A DNA stretch of 64,000 nucleotides from a virus. The DNA lies in IMG/VR virus record IMGVR_UViG_3300023210_000015, positions 1 through 64,000 of that record; one strand, 5' to 3'. The notes under the pieces were generated by a model that worked only from the letters and a program-made list of their open reading frames with translations, searched no databases and had not been told where the DNA came from. Shown one piece after another: positions 49,712 through 59,133 of the stretch; position 1 is the stretch's first letter, and each line of letters starts with the position of its first letter. The translations under genes were made by a program, and so were the position numbers.

Positions 49712-50295
49712 TGATATTTATTGATTCCGCAAAAAGCAAGAAAAAGAATAAAAAAAAAGATGATTTTTTCAAAGTATACTGGAAGCTCCTTGAGCCGCCA
49801 GCATACGTTGATTTAATGGTTGCGGATATTTTGTGGAATTCGACATTAACTAAATTAGCAAATAAGAATTTAAAAGAAGTATCACTAAAAGGCACATTAC
49901 ATAAGAATGATAGTGGATTTGTTTATGTAAAAGTAGATGATGATGTGATACACGGAATGTATACGCTGATTGATGAAGAAGGTATTAGTGAACCTCCTTA
50001 TTTTGGTAAGGGCGACAAAAAAATTGGGGCACATATTTCTGCTATTTCTCAAGATGAACTTGAAGAAAAAGATGTTGACATCAAAGACATTAAAGAAATA
50101 GGTGATGAAGTTAATTTCACTTTAGGTGAAATGTATTCTACTAACCCTGACGGATGGGATGAAATGAAGAAGGTATATTTCATTTCTGTAGACGCTCCTG
50201 AACTCAAAGAGATAAGAAAAAGTTATGGGTTGCCAGCGACGTACAAAAATAAAGGTCATGATTTTCATATTACAGTAGCAGTTGAAAAGGCGTAA
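49711..50295 (+). CDS. 2H phosphoesterase-like protein
   Basis: The 194-residue protein has two short motifs of the 2H superfamily: GAHISAI (HxS) near residue 108 and DFHITVAVEK (HxT) at the C terminus. 2H enzymes act on 2',3'- or 2',5'-phosphodiester bonds, and phage members include anti-CBASS cyclic-nucleotide nucleases. The spacing and the hydrophobic-H-x-T/S-hydrophobic form are right, but the rest was not matched to a known subfamily. The start overlaps the previous stop. Confidence 0.5.
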   Translation: MIFIDSAKSKKKNKKKDDFFKVYWKLLEPPAYVDLMVADILWNSTLTKLANKNLKEVSLKGTLHKNDSGFVYVKVDDDVIHGMYTLIDEEGISEPPYFGKGDKKIGAHISAISQDELEEKDVDIKDIKEIGDEVNFTLGEMYSTNPDGWDEMKKVYFISVDAPELKEIRKSYGLPATYKNKGHDFHITVAVEKA

Positions 50296-50297
50296 AA

Positions 50298-51128
50298 ATG
50301 GATAACGTTTGGGACATTTTGACAAAAGAGTTAGCATACTATGGAGTTAACCTCACAAATTCTAGTGAATGCTCTGTCGCTTTTGGTAACAAGATAAAGA
50401 AAGCTCCAACAAAAAATGTCATAGGGAGTATTGAGAAACGTATTAGACATAACGGTTTGCTTTTGGAAGAACTGTTTAGCGAACTGATAGAACTTCTGGG
50501 ACAAACACAACCAATATCCACAAAAGACCCACTCGATGAAATCACAATAAAGTTTTTTGTAAACTCTCTCAAAGCAACATGCGATTTTGTTGGTTTTTTA
50601 TGCCATGAATGCGACTTTGTAGATAACGCTATAAAAAAGAGATTAAGTTCTGAATTACCGCAAGCTTTAAATAGAGATTATACAGAATTTCCAAAAGAAG
50701 TGATCTTATCATTGCCAGACTTAAAGATCAATATTGATTGGGTATATAGGAATATGTCAATCTTAAATTACATTAGATCGCTTTTGGAGTTCGCAAGACT
50801 TGGCCCTAACAGTATCCAAAAAATGAATATCAAAATAGCCAGAGGTATTTCTGGTCCTTGGGCCAATCTAGACTTGCCTATGTTGGAAAGAAAATTTCCA
50901 TATGCAGATATTGCTGAAGAGATGTCAGGAAGACGCAGAGATATCCGACACCAATTAAGATACGAAAAAGGCTTTATGCATTACAACGATCCTTCTGGTA
51001 AGGTGGGAGAAGGTCATTATTGGCGTGAAATACGCAACGAACCTTTCTCTTGGTCTGCCGGAAACACAGAGAGTCCATATCCATCTAGACATACCCTTTC
51101 CCGTTGGGGTTCACGTTCTTCACAGTAA
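50298..51128 (+). CDS. Hypothetical virion-module protein
   Basis: A 276-residue mostly helical protein (LLLEELFSELIELLG, FFVNSLKATCDFVGFLC, LNYIRSLLEFARLG) with a C-terminal tail rich in Arg, Tyr and Trp. No recognised family. It is transcribed with the packaging genes. Confidence 0.5.
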   Translation: MDNVWDILTKELAYYGVNLTNSSECSVAFGNKIKKAPTKNVIGSIEKRIRHNGLLLEELFSELIELLGQTQPISTKDPLDEITIKFFVNSLKATCDFVGFLCHECDFVDNAIKKRLSSELPQALNRDYTEFPKEVILSLPDLKINIDWVYRNMSILNYIRSLLEFARLGPNSIQKMNIKIARGISGPWANLDLPMLERKFPYADIAEEMSGRRRDIRHQLRYEKGFMHYNDPSGKVGEGHYWREIRNEPFSWSAGNTESPYPSRHTLSRWGSRSSQ

Positions 51129-51172
51129 AGGAATTACTCTAGAATATCAGAATTATATTCTTGGAGAATTCT

Positions 51173-51652
51173 ATGTTTAAAATTTTTATCTTAGAAGATA
51201 ACCATGAACGCATTGAGTGGTTTAAAGATATGTTCAAGGGAAATGAACTAGATATAACGAAAAACGCAAAAAAGGCGATTAAGCAGATGTCTAAAAATCG
51301 TTATGATATCATTTTCCTAGATCATGACTTGGGTGAAGAGGACTTGGCATTAACTGGCCGTGAAGTAGCTAGACAAATGAAAAAACGCAAGATTGCTAGA
51401 GATACTCCTGTAGTCTTGCATTCAAAAAATCCGCATAATAGAAGAAAAATGTTAAGACATTTATTAGAGTATAAAAAGGATATTGTACGAACTATTTACT
51501 CTGATTTAAGGAAATACACATTGGCCGAAATATACGAAAAAATTAGAGTCAAGTGTGTGAGTAAAAAAGTTCGGAGGAAGTTTAGGAAAACAATTAGAAA
51601 TCTTGTAAAAGATGATAATTCTTCCGAAATTAAAGATAGGATAATAACATGA
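51173..51652 (+). CDS. Receiver-like domain protein (cREC type), copy 1
   Basis: The protein is about 159 residues, with the start after GGAGAATTCT. KIFILEDNHERIEWF and YDIIFLDHDLGEEDL match the receiver-like fold called cyclic-phosphate processing receiver (cREC). The domain has the acidic pair and phosphorylation-site Asp position, followed by TPVVLHSKNP. The basic C-terminal tail (KKVRRKFRKTIRN) is added. A second copy follows with 4 bases of overlap. Confidence 0.75.
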   Translation: MFKIFILEDNHERIEWFKDMFKGNELDITKNAKKAIKQMSKNRYDIIFLDHDLGEEDLALTGREVARQMKKRKIARDTPVVLHSKNPHNRRKMLRHLLEYKKDIVRTIYSDLRKYTLAEIYEKIRVKCVSKKVRRKFRKTIRNLVKDDNSSEIKDRIIT

Positions 51653-52467
51653 CTAAAATATTCGTATTAGAAGATTGCCCCGAAAGAACAGAGTGGTTTA
51701 AAAAGACATTCAGCGAATGTGATCTTTGTATTGTGCAGACTGTGAAACAAGCATGTTCTGAATTAGAGAACAATGAATTTGATTTTATCTTTCTAGATAG
51801 GGATTTGGGAAATCCGCACGAGAATGGTGAAGATGTAGCGTGGCATATGATGGAAAATAAATTGGCAGAAAAAACACCAGTTATCATTCACTCTGTAAAC
51901 AAACGTGGACAAAGAGTAATAAGCCGTTATCTTGGAAGATATAAAGATAATGTCGAAGTGTTAGATTTCAACCGTCTCAAACACCATTCCGCTGACGAAA
52001 TTCTGAAGACATCACAAACTGATACAAAAACCGTTAAAGAAAGTCAATCTGTTGTTGATTTCCTTGTTAATAATTTGTCCATAGTTACAGACAAAAGTAT
52101 AAATGGTGATGTGTTCCAGAGTCGCAAGGCTCGTGCCGCTGCTGCTGTTTTTTGTATATGGAAAAACGGTAAAAACAAAATCAGTTCTAATGTATATAGA
52201 AAACCTTTACAAATATCTGAAAAAGACATACAGATTATGGAAAAAGAGAATTTTATTAAATGTATAGGTAATAATTTGAAAATTACTCCTGAAGGTTCTG
52301 AAATTATTAAAACTATGATTTTGGGAGATGATCGTTCTAGTTTCGAGAAAAAAGGAAATGAATCTATCAGCTTACACCAAGCGGAATCGAACATTAAAAA
52401 GAAAAAGAAACACAAAGAAGGTCAACGGTTGGCATCGACCAATTGGTGGGACAGATTTGAGAAATAA
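51649..52467 (+). CDS. Receiver-like domain protein (cREC type), copy 2
   Basis: The N-terminal 120 residues of this 272-residue protein match copy 1: KIFVLEDCPERTEWF, FDFIFLDRDLGNPHENGEDVAWHM and TPVIIHSVNKRGQ. The middle region (about 130-230) has a helical, winged-helix-like part (AAAVFCIWKNGKNKISSNV, EGSEIIKTM), and the end is Lys-rich. The tandem pair probably arose by duplication. What it senses or processes is unknown. Confidence 0.75.
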   Translation: MTKIFVLEDCPERTEWFKKTFSECDLCIVQTVKQACSELENNEFDFIFLDRDLGNPHENGEDVAWHMMENKLAEKTPVIIHSVNKRGQRVISRYLGRYKDNVEVLDFNRLKHHSADEILKTSQTDTKTVKESQSVVDFLVNNLSIVTDKSINGDVFQSRKARAAAAVFCIWKNGKNKISSNVYRKPLQISEKDIQIMEKENFIKCIGNNLKITPEGSEIIKTMILGDDRSSFEKKGNESISLHQAESNIKKKKKHKEGQRLASTNWWDRFEK

Positions 52468-52908
52468 ATGAATAGAGTACGCATAACAGTTTATAAGCCA
52501 ATAAAAAACATAGAAGAGAAAAAAGACATTAAACAACCTCTTCTTTGGTATGATACTTTTTATAAGAAAATGCTTAATTTTGATGCGACAGCTTTAGATT
52601 TCGACTATAGACCTGAAAAATATATAGAGTTGAACGACGGATCACGGGTGCCGGAATCAGAAGCCACAGACCAGCAAAAAAAGGAATTTGCCGTACAAGA
52701 GATTTATCTATCGAGGCCAAAACCAAGAATCGAACAAAGAATTATTCGTCGTAAAGAAATTGACAATGATGTTTTGTCTGATGTGACTAGAGATTTTGAT
52801 CCAATAGATGAGACTAAAGAAACAATGGTTTTTAGTATACCAAAAAATGAGGAAGATGATTTGGTTTTCATCCTAGAAAGAAAAAGACTTAATTACGAGA
52901 TAAAATAA
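52468..52908 (+). CDS. Hypothetical protein
   Basis: A 146-residue charged protein (FDYRPEKYIELNDG, IEQRIIRRKEIDND) with no recognised domain. It starts directly after the previous stop and overlaps the DUF192 gene by one base. Confidence 0.5.
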   Translation: MNRVRITVYKPIKNIEEKKDIKQPLLWYDTFYKKMLNFDATALDFDYRPEKYIELNDGSRVPESEATDQQKKEFAVQEIYLSRPKPRIEQRIIRRKEIDNDVLSDVTRDFDPIDETKETMVFSIPKNEEDDLVFILERKRLNYEIK

Positions 52909-53324
52909 TGAAAAAGACAACATTATATGTAGAAGTCGCCGACACTCCAACAAAACAAGCGAATGGTTTGATGTTTCGTAAAGAACTAGAACCATATTCT
53001 GGTATGTTGTTCAGATTTGGTAATCCAAAAGTTCTAAGTTTTTGGGGATTAAACACTTATATTCCTCTTGATATCGCTTTTATTTCACCAGAAAATAAGA
53101 TAGTTAAAATTAGTAGAATTAAACCTTTCTCTAAGGATGGTGTATGCAGCGATGTAGATTGCACAATGGCCGTTGAAGCTAATGATGGGTTTTTTGCGTC
53201 TCATGGCATTAAAGTCGGAGATGTAATGAGATTATCTGATGATGATAATTGTGATGCGGTAATTTTTGGTAATGAAAAGGATATTGATGAGCATGAATTT
53301 ACATTGAAAGATATATTTAGCTAA
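52908..53324 (+). CDS. DUF192-family protein
   Basis: A 138-residue protein with TPTKQANGLMFRKELEPYSGMLF, FWGLNTYIPLDIAFIS and VKISRIKPFSKD...AVEANDGFFASHGIKVGD, the full conserved pattern of DUF192. These small beta-barrel proteins are of unknown function and occur in many large phages near structural genes. It lacks the usual signal peptide of bacterial members. Confidence 0.85.
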   Translation: MKKTTLYVEVADTPTKQANGLMFRKELEPYSGMLFRFGNPKVLSFWGLNTYIPLDIAFISPENKIVKISRIKPFSKDGVCSDVDCTMAVEANDGFFASHGIKVGDVMRLSDDDNCDAVIFGNEKDIDEHEFTLKDIFS

Positions 53325-53554
53325 TGAAAACAATAAAAACTGCAAGATTTTCATCAAGAAGAGAACGTTTAACGGGTTTGCATGAACAAGCGACTGAAAA
53401 GTTCGAAGATTTATGTAATCGATTGGGGCTAAATAGATTGGATGTTATTGGGGATTTTCGGTTAGGAAAAAAACCTGAAAATGAAGAACTTGCTTTAGCT
53501 ATAGATGATGTCATAAAATTACAAAATTTATTAGATATAGGTGATGAAATATAA
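53324..53554 (+). CDS. Small hypothetical protein with KTAR motif
   Basis: A 76-residue protein starting MKTIKTARFSSRRERL, then a helical region (ATEKFEDLCNRLGL; ELALAIDDVIKLQNLL). The ATG overlaps the DUF192 stop. The N-terminal K-T-A motif is shared with other virion candidates. Confidence 0.5.
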   Translation: MKTIKTARFSSRRERLTGLHEQATEKFEDLCNRLGLNRLDVIGDFRLGKKPENEELALAIDDVIKLQNLLDIGDEI

Positions 53555-53558
53555 TTTA

Positions 53559-54194
53559 ATGAAAACATTTTTAGGAAAAAAAGTAGCTCAGACCATGGTT
53601 AGTTGGGACGACCCCGAAGGGGAGCCTGAATCTATGTATCTATTTGACGATTATGGTCGAGCGGTTTACGATAAAGATGGAAGACAGGCAAGGACTGATG
53701 AAGTGCCAGAATTGAAAGGTGGGACTACTCAATTCGGTGGAGATTTGCCCACTTTAACACCTTCTGATGTTATGGATAGCGATTATTTAGTTGACAAAAA
53801 AGAAGGAGAATTGCCTTCTGAAGAGGAAGAAGAGATAACGGAACCTGAAGAGATTCCTGAGTTTGGCTCTCTATTTCAGGCTTTCAGATGGGCTAAACAC
53901 GAACAAAAAGTAATTAGGTTGTACTATGTGACAATTAATGGTGCTTATATCATTCGTGATATAGAACCTCATGGAGACTTTTGGGCGAGAACTACGCTCA
54001 AGAGAATTCTTGTCACTTGGGATGAAACAGTAGGTGACATTAGAGCTTTTAGATTAGAGAATGTGCAAAAATATGAATTCACAGGAAAGCCGTTTGAACC
54101 TAAATTCAATTTTTCACAACGTCAGCATACTTACCGCAAACGAATGAGACGCAGAAAAGAAAGAAGGGAAAAAGCTCAACAAGGACTAATATAA
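53559..54194 (+). CDS. WYL-like domain protein with KKVAQ motif
   Basis: The protein is about 211 residues starting MKTFLGKKVAQTMVSWDD; an ATG at 53541 is an alternative start. The N-terminal half is acidic and Pro-rich. The C-terminal half (VIRLYYVTINGAYIIRDIEPHG, RILVTWDETVGDIRAFRLENV) resembles a WYL ligand-binding domain, followed by a basic tail. WYL domains usually sense nucleic acid or nucleotides in regulators, but no DNA-binding domain is attached here. Confidence 0.55.
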   Translation: MKTFLGKKVAQTMVSWDDPEGEPESMYLFDDYGRAVYDKDGRQARTDEVPELKGGTTQFGGDLPTLTPSDVMDSDYLVDKKEGELPSEEEEEITEPEEIPEFGSLFQAFRWAKHEQKVIRLYYVTINGAYIIRDIEPHGDFWARTTLKRILVTWDETVGDIRAFRLENVQKYEFTGKPFEPKFNFSQRQHTYRKRMRRRKERREKAQQGLI

Positions 54195-54223
54195 ATATAG
54201 CACAACAATAGGGATAAATAAAT

Positions 54224-55675
54224 ATGGATTCTGCAATTAAAAAATTGGCAAAAATATCTACTCATTTAGATAAAATGGGTCAAGTCAAGGTTGCTGATAA
54301 ACTTGATAAAATTTCAAGAAACATCTTAAATATTAAAACTGCTCAATATGTTGGAGTACAAGGATATTGGATGCGTAATCAGCGATGCTGGGGCAACTGC
54401 TATAGGCAAAAACGTTCCAACGAGCCGAACAAGACAGCTCAAGAAGTCTGGATGTCATGTCATGATGAATATCTTAAATACATTAATGATCCTGAAAGCC
54501 TAAACAAAGAACATAGTTGGAATAAATATGCTGATGAAGACGTTATTATAAAAACAGCCAGTGAAGAGGTTAAGGCAGCTTTAAAGTCTGAAGATGAGCG
54601 TTTCCATAAAGAATTACAAAAAAGAATTGCTCAAGGGGAAGAAATTCCTGTTGCTGTTTTCTCGTTAATTGATGAAAACCTTGATAAATATTCTTCAGCC
54701 ATCATGGATGAAGTTGAAGAAATGTTAAAAGTCGCTAAGGTATTGGATAATCATGGCGGTAAGAAAATTGCAAAAGCTATTACCGATACTGCAAATGAGA
54801 TCATAGAAGCTCAAGGCGGAATACGAAATTGGTTTGGGCGCCAATACCAAAAAGGAAAAGACGCATTAACCTGGAGGGGGGAAAAGGGACAAACAGTTAG
54901 GGCTAGGGGCTTAGTCAACCAAACTTTGAAAATGGTTCAAAAAGCAGTAAAATCTTATACCGGTGGAGATCGTTCTGCTGGTGCAAAACTAAAAAATGAT
55001 TTATTGAAACTTTTACCACAAATGGTAAAAATAGTTCACCCATTGCCTAACGGTGCGGATTTCGTTAATGCTGTTAAGGCGGTTGCCCAATCTTCTGGAA
55101 CTGAAGGTATGAGGGCCGCTTTGAAATCCATGAGAGAAAAAGCTACTAATTTTACGGCTCAGTTAGCAGGATTAGAAGCTAAAGAGAAAGCAGCACCAAG
55201 ATCAAAACCTGGGGCACCAGCGTTTCCAAGAAATAGACCAGCACCGACAGAGGCACCAGCAGGAACAGCGGCACCAGCAGGAACAGCGGCACCAGCAGGA
55301 ACAGCGGCACCAGCAGGAACAGCGGCACCAGCAACAGGAGCAACTACCGTAGATGATCATATCAAGAATCTGATAGCCATACGTACTTATTTCGCAAATA
55401 TGCCGACAGGACTTGGTGGTTTAGAAAAACCGATACAAATGATTATCGAATCATTGAGAGGAAAAAAGAATGCGACACCAGCGAAACCAGTGTCACCAGC
55501 GTCACCAGCGTCACCAGTAGCACCAACAACAGCACCACCAGTGGCAGGTGTGGGTATACCAACTAAATCAGAACCGAAGCCAGCACCGGCAGAAAAACCA
55601 TCAGGTGATTCGATGTACAAAAATCTGAGCAAAGAATTAAAGAATACTCTCAAGAAAATGGGAATAAATATATAA
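54224..55675 (+). CDS. Large virion-module protein with Ala-Pro repeats
   Basis: The 483-residue protein has an N-terminal helical part with ILNIKTAQYVG and KTAQEVW, a Cys-containing QRCWGNCYRQKR segment, central helices (residues about 110-320), a Pro/Ala linker with four APAGTA repeats, and a C-terminal helix (MYKNLSKELKNTLKKMG). The layout suggests an internal or structural protein. The KTAQ motifs recur in the neighbouring genes. No enzymatic motif seen. Confidence 0.5.
   Translation: MDSAIKKLAKISTHLDKMGQVKVADKLDKISRNILNIKTAQYVGVQGYWMRNQRCWGNCYRQKRSNEPNKTAQEVWMSCHDEYLKYINDPESLNKEHSWNKYADEDVIIKTASEEVKAALKSEDERFHKELQKRIAQGEEIPVAVFSLIDENLDKYSSAIMDEVEEMLKVAKVLDNHGGKKIAKAITDTANEIIEAQGGIRNWFGRQYQKGKDALTWRGEKGQTVRARGLVNQTLKMVQKAVKSYTGGDRSAGAKLKNDLLKLLPQMVKIVHPLPNGADFVNAVKAVAQSSGTEGMRAALKSMREKATNFTAQLAGLEAKEKAAPRSKPGAPAFPRNRPAPTEAPAGTAAPAGTAAPAGTAAPAGTAAPATGATTVDDHIKNLIAIRTYFANMPTGLGGLEKPIQMIIESLRGKKNATPAKPVSPASPASPVAPTTAPPVAGVGIPTKSEPKPAPAEKPSGDSMYKNLSKELKNTLKKMGINI
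55253..55324 (+). repeat. Four 18-base tandem repeats (APAGTA)
   Basis: GCACCAGCAGGAACAGCG is repeated four times in the linker of the preceding gene. Confidence 0.85.
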
Positions 55676-55751
55676 GGTACATAAAGGATTTTTAGGAAAA
55701 GATAGACAATATAGTAAATTAGTAAAGAAAAATTACTATAAGGAGTTAGAT

Positions 55752-56420
55752 ATGGACGCAAAGTTCTATACAAACAAGATTAAAGTAGCGCAAGACCCAG
55801 ATGGATTCCAGAATTTCGTCAAAAAGATTCTTCATAAAGACGAAGAGGTTGTAAAGACCGCTTCTGCTGAAGAAGTCAAAACTGCCGAACAGGATGAAGC
55901 TGACAGTAGCGGTCAACCAGAAGCTGAAGCAAAATTAGTTAACACCCCTGAAAAGGAAGGTGGCAAAGGTAAGGGAAGCGCCGCTGGCGGCAAATGCTGC
56001 GAAGAAGGCGAAGATAGTGGACAACCTAAAGCCGAAGCCAAGTTAGTTAACCATCCTAAAGTAGAGTGTGAAGGCGAAGAAGAAGTGAAGACTGCTAAAG
56101 CCAAAGATGAGGACGAAGAAGAAGACGAAGATAAAGAAGAGAAGACCGCCGAAGTCAAAGAAGCTGGCGAATTGCCAGAAGCTTTGAAAAAGCATCAGTT
56201 TAAAGCTAAAGGCGATAAAGATGATGATGACGACGACGATGACGACGATGATAAAGATGACGATAAGGATGACGACGAGAAGGAAGACAAAGAGGCTAAA
56301 AGCGTTATTAAGATCGAAAAAGTAGCTAAATTGAATTCGCCTACCCGCGAAATGTTGAAAGAATATTGGCTTAACATCTTCCCTCCTGAATATGTAGAAG
56401 CAATGCTTGCTGAAAAGTAA
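55752..56420 (+). CDS. Acidic virion-module protein with poly-Asp
   Basis: A 222-residue acidic protein. The N terminus has KIKVAQDPDGF and VVKTASAEEVKTAE; a GQPEAEAKLVN segment occurs twice (with GQPKAEAKLVN); and a DDDDDDDDDDD tract lies near residue 165. The C-terminal 35 residues are a conserved-looking helix (REMLKEYWLNIFPPEYVEAML). AAGGAG precedes the ATG. The acidic body is typical of scaffold or core proteins. Confidence 0.5.
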   Translation: MDAKFYTNKIKVAQDPDGFQNFVKKILHKDEEVVKTASAEEVKTAEQDEADSSGQPEAEAKLVNTPEKEGGKGKGSAAGGKCCEEGEDSGQPKAEAKLVNHPKVECEGEEEVKTAKAKDEDEEEDEDKEEKTAEVKEAGELPEALKKHQFKAKGDKDDDDDDDDDDDKDDDKDDDEKEDKEAKSVIKIEKVAKLNSPTREMLKEYWLNIFPPEYVEAMLAEK

Positions 56421-56463
56421 GAACAAATAGTTATACATAGTCAGGTAATTTTGGAGAACAGTT

Positions 56464-57225
56464 ATGCCTATTCTTCCTAGCGGCAAAAAACGAATTATGG
56501 AAGCTCAGTCCTCATTGGGGCTTGGGAACGAATGGGGCACCCAAGAGTTGGGTGCGCCTAGCGATTATCCTATGCCACAAAAGGAAGTGAAACCAGACTT
56601 GGATACGGATTTGGATATAAATCAAGATGATGGAGGAGTTGATATTACTAAAAATGTAAAAGATTCTCCCCCTCAAGTTGAAGAGTATATTTTTAAAGTC
56701 CTTGAAGGTTGGGGTTATCCTCCTCGCCGTATCGAAGAGTTTTCTGATGAATTTATTACTGAGGAAATGTTTCCTGGCGGTGCAAAAGAAGTTACTATTA
56801 CACTGCCTGATCGTCTTTACGGCACTAAGAAAAGATTGCCTGACGGTGAAATATCGAAAATGGTTAATAAGATTCAAGAGCAGTTCGGCCTTGTGCTGAC
56901 AAAAGCTTCGAGAGCGAAAAAGAAAGTCATTATGGACTTTACTGCTTCTGTAGAAAATGAACAACCTGGAGCCGAAGAAGAGGAAGCCATGATGGGCGAT
57001 GATCTCGATGAAATTTTTGGTGGCGATCATAAAGGACCAGGCGGAAAAAAGGTAAGAGAGAAAGAGAATAAAAGAAAAGCCTCAACAATTCAAGAGATCA
57101 TGAAGATGGGGCGAAAAGATTTAGTAGACAAATTGGTGCAGATTGCTGATGATGCTGGTTTTACAAGTAGATTGAATGATAAACGCCATGCAATGCTAGA
57201 TTCTTTATTTCAGGAGAATAAATAA
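56464..57225 (+). CDS. Hypothetical virion-module protein
   Basis: A 253-residue protein with a disordered N-terminal third, a folded middle (VEEYIFKVLEGWGYPPRRIEEF; ITLPDRLYGTKKRLPDGEISKM) and a helical end (TIQEIMKMGRKDLVDKLVQIADD). The next gene begins at its last base. No family recognised. Confidence 0.5.
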   Translation: MPILPSGKKRIMEAQSSLGLGNEWGTQELGAPSDYPMPQKEVKPDLDTDLDINQDDGGVDITKNVKDSPPQVEEYIFKVLEGWGYPPRRIEEFSDEFITEEMFPGGAKEVTITLPDRLYGTKKRLPDGEISKMVNKIQEQFGLVLTKASRAKKKVIMDFTASVENEQPGAEEEEAMMGDDLDEIFGGDHKGPGGKKVREKENKRKASTIQEIMKMGRKDLVDKLVQIADDAGFTSRLNDKRHAMLDSLFQENK

Positions 57226-57908
57226 TGATTCAAAAGAATAAAAATTCCGAATCCATTAACTTCTTATTTAATGCTGTTACTGGTGGCGATCAAGAAGAAA
57301 AGATTGCTGAAAACGAAGAGAAACCACCAGTTAAGATAGAAAAGGCAAAGAAACTAGATAACAATGAAGCTGTTGCTTCTAGATTCAGTAATGCTATTTT
57401 GTCTGCTGGTCAAGGGAATATCACCAATATGGGTGGGCCACAGAAACAAATAGGTTCTGAGACGAACAATAGCATTTGGGATTCAGGAATTCTTGAAAAA
57501 CTTGCGGGGACACCAAGTAATAAAGAAAAGACTATCGAATCGAAAGAGGAAATAGAAAATTTGCGTAATTCTATGAAATCTGGAAGAATAGACGAAATGG
57601 TAGAATCTCTAAAAGAAACAGATCAGCGCAAAGACGCTACTGTTACTGGAATGTCAGAGTATACCGAAAGAGATACAAGAGATTATAAGCTTCCTTCCAG
57701 AAATATTAGCATATTTGATACTAAAGAGGAAATGGATTTTCGCAGAGTGCCTGAGAAAACGGCTGGCGAACTGTCTATAGAAGAAGCCGGTATCCCAAAA
57801 GAAAAAGATGAATCTTGGAAAGATATCAAAGGCGCCCCTAGACTGAAAAATACATTAGATACATTATTTGACAATTTAACAAAAGAAGATGATCAAAATC
57901 AGCAATAA
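57225..57908 (+). CDS. Hypothetical virion-module protein
   Basis: A 227-residue charged, largely disordered protein with an EKTAGELSIEE segment. The ATG overlaps the previous stop (TAATG), and its end overlaps the next gene by 20 bases. No family recognised. Confidence 0.5.
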   Translation: MIQKNKNSESINFLFNAVTGGDQEEKIAENEEKPPVKIEKAKKLDNNEAVASRFSNAILSAGQGNITNMGGPQKQIGSETNNSIWDSGILEKLAGTPSNKEKTIESKEEIENLRNSMKSGRIDEMVESLKETDQRKDATVTGMSEYTERDTRDYKLPSRNISIFDTKEEMDFRRVPEKTAGELSIEEAGIPKEKDESWKDIKGAPRLKNTLDTLFDNLTKEDDQNQQ

Positions 57909-59133
57909 CTTAGAGCAGATTGAAATCGCTAATGCCGCATTACAAGCGATTCAGCCTGAAAATGTACCGCCTGAATTTGAACAAGCAGGCAATGCAGCAG
58001 TTGCAATCGATTTTCTGCAAAGACAGGTAACAGAATTGCAACAAGTAGAAAATACTATTCAGGCCACATTGACTAATGCTAATGCCGTGTTGATAAATAA
58101 GCAGAATTTAATGAATCAACAACAGGCTGGCCAAACTGCTCCGATTGCACCTGTTATGTCGAAATCGAAAAGATTTAATTTAAAGATTGCTCAAATGGCA
58201 CCGCCTTTGGCCCCGCCGCTTGAACAACAAGAATTAAAAACCGACATGAATGTACCGATGGAACCCACAATGTCTGATATGAATTTGAGGACAGCGAATG
58301 ACTTAAAAAATTGGATTGATAGTTTTGAGGATCGTTCAGAGGCTGAAAGAGAATTGATAGAGTTGGTACCTGACAATCAAAAAGAAATTGTTGTTGATGC
58401 GTTGGAAGAATACTTTGAAAGTGATTTAACCGAAGAACAAAGATTGGAAATCGCAGTAAAATTATGGCCGATACTTCCTGATATTATAAAGGAAGATAAC
58501 CCTGATATACAGGAGAATATTATGGAATTTCCTTATGTGAAAGCTGAAGACATAGAGAAATTGGTGAAAGAAACCGATAGCCAAATTAAAAAAATGGCTT
58601 CTCAAGATGTCAAAACATCGAAAAAATTTAATCTACAAAAAACCGCTCAACAAAAGTCTATGGAAAATGTGATCCTTTTTGGCCCACAACAGACATATGT
58701 TGACCCGTTCCTAAGACAGCCTGCTTCTGATTGGAGTCTTATAGAGCGTAATAAAGGCTTTGGTCTTGTTGTAGACGATGTTTGGAATATCGATTGGGAA
58801 TCTGTTTGGCGCGGTAATATTATGGACAAATATTCTCGTCCTTATAGGGATAAGGATGGCAAATGGGTTGGTGGCTATATTCAAAAGCGTTTTGAAGTAG
58901 ATAAATGGATACCTGAAAAGAATAATATGCAATTATTGCCTGGTCAGCGGAGAAAACCTCGTTTGCCAGAGCAAGGCGTTATAGAAGGCCGTTTAGAAGC
59001 CATGAGAGCGAAGAACGAAAGAGGGTATGAACCTAATTCTACTGGCGAACCTTATGACTGGGATAAAAAAGAACAGTTTGCTCCTATTTCAAAAACTGCT
59101 AGTTTCAACCTAAAAAAAAAACTGAGCGCGTAG
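57889..59133 (+). CDS. Virion-module protein, upstream part of a -1 frameshift gene
   Basis: The zero frame encodes 414 residues, with helical N-terminal repeats (FLQRQVTELQQVENTIQ), RFNLKIAQ, KFNLQKTAQQ and a SKTASFNLKKK just before the end. At codon 409 it runs into ten A residues (59112-59121) and stops 12 bases later after KLSA. The -1 frame stays open there and continues with TERVAQLAPLQDPF for another 157 codons. The repeated FNLxK-AQ motif is completed only in the shifted frame (FNLKKKTERVAQ), which supports a fused product. Confidence 0.7.
   Translation: MIKISNNLEQIEIANAALQAIQPENVPPEFEQAGNAAVAIDFLQRQVTELQQVENTIQATLTNANAVLINKQNLMNQQQAGQTAPIAPVMSKSKRFNLKIAQMAPPLAPPLEQQELKTDMNVPMEPTMSDMNLRTANDLKNWIDSFEDRSEAERELIELVPDNQKEIVVDALEEYFESDLTEEQRLEIAVKLWPILPDIIKEDNPDIQENIMEFPYVKAEDIEKLVKETDSQIKKMASQDVKTSKKFNLQKTAQQKSMENVILFGPQQTYVDPFLRQPASDWSLIERNKGFGLVVDDVWNIDWESVWRGNIMDKYSRPYRDKDGKWVGGYIQKRFEVDKWIPEKNNMQLLPGQRRKPRLPEQGVIEGRLEAMRAKNERGYEPNSTGEPYDWDKKEQFAPISKTASFNLKKKLSA

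Noticed and set aside
54190-54197. T4-type late promoter TATAAATA
   Set aside because: Only one clear copy in 22 kb of virion genes was noticed, which is expected by chance in AT-rich DNA.
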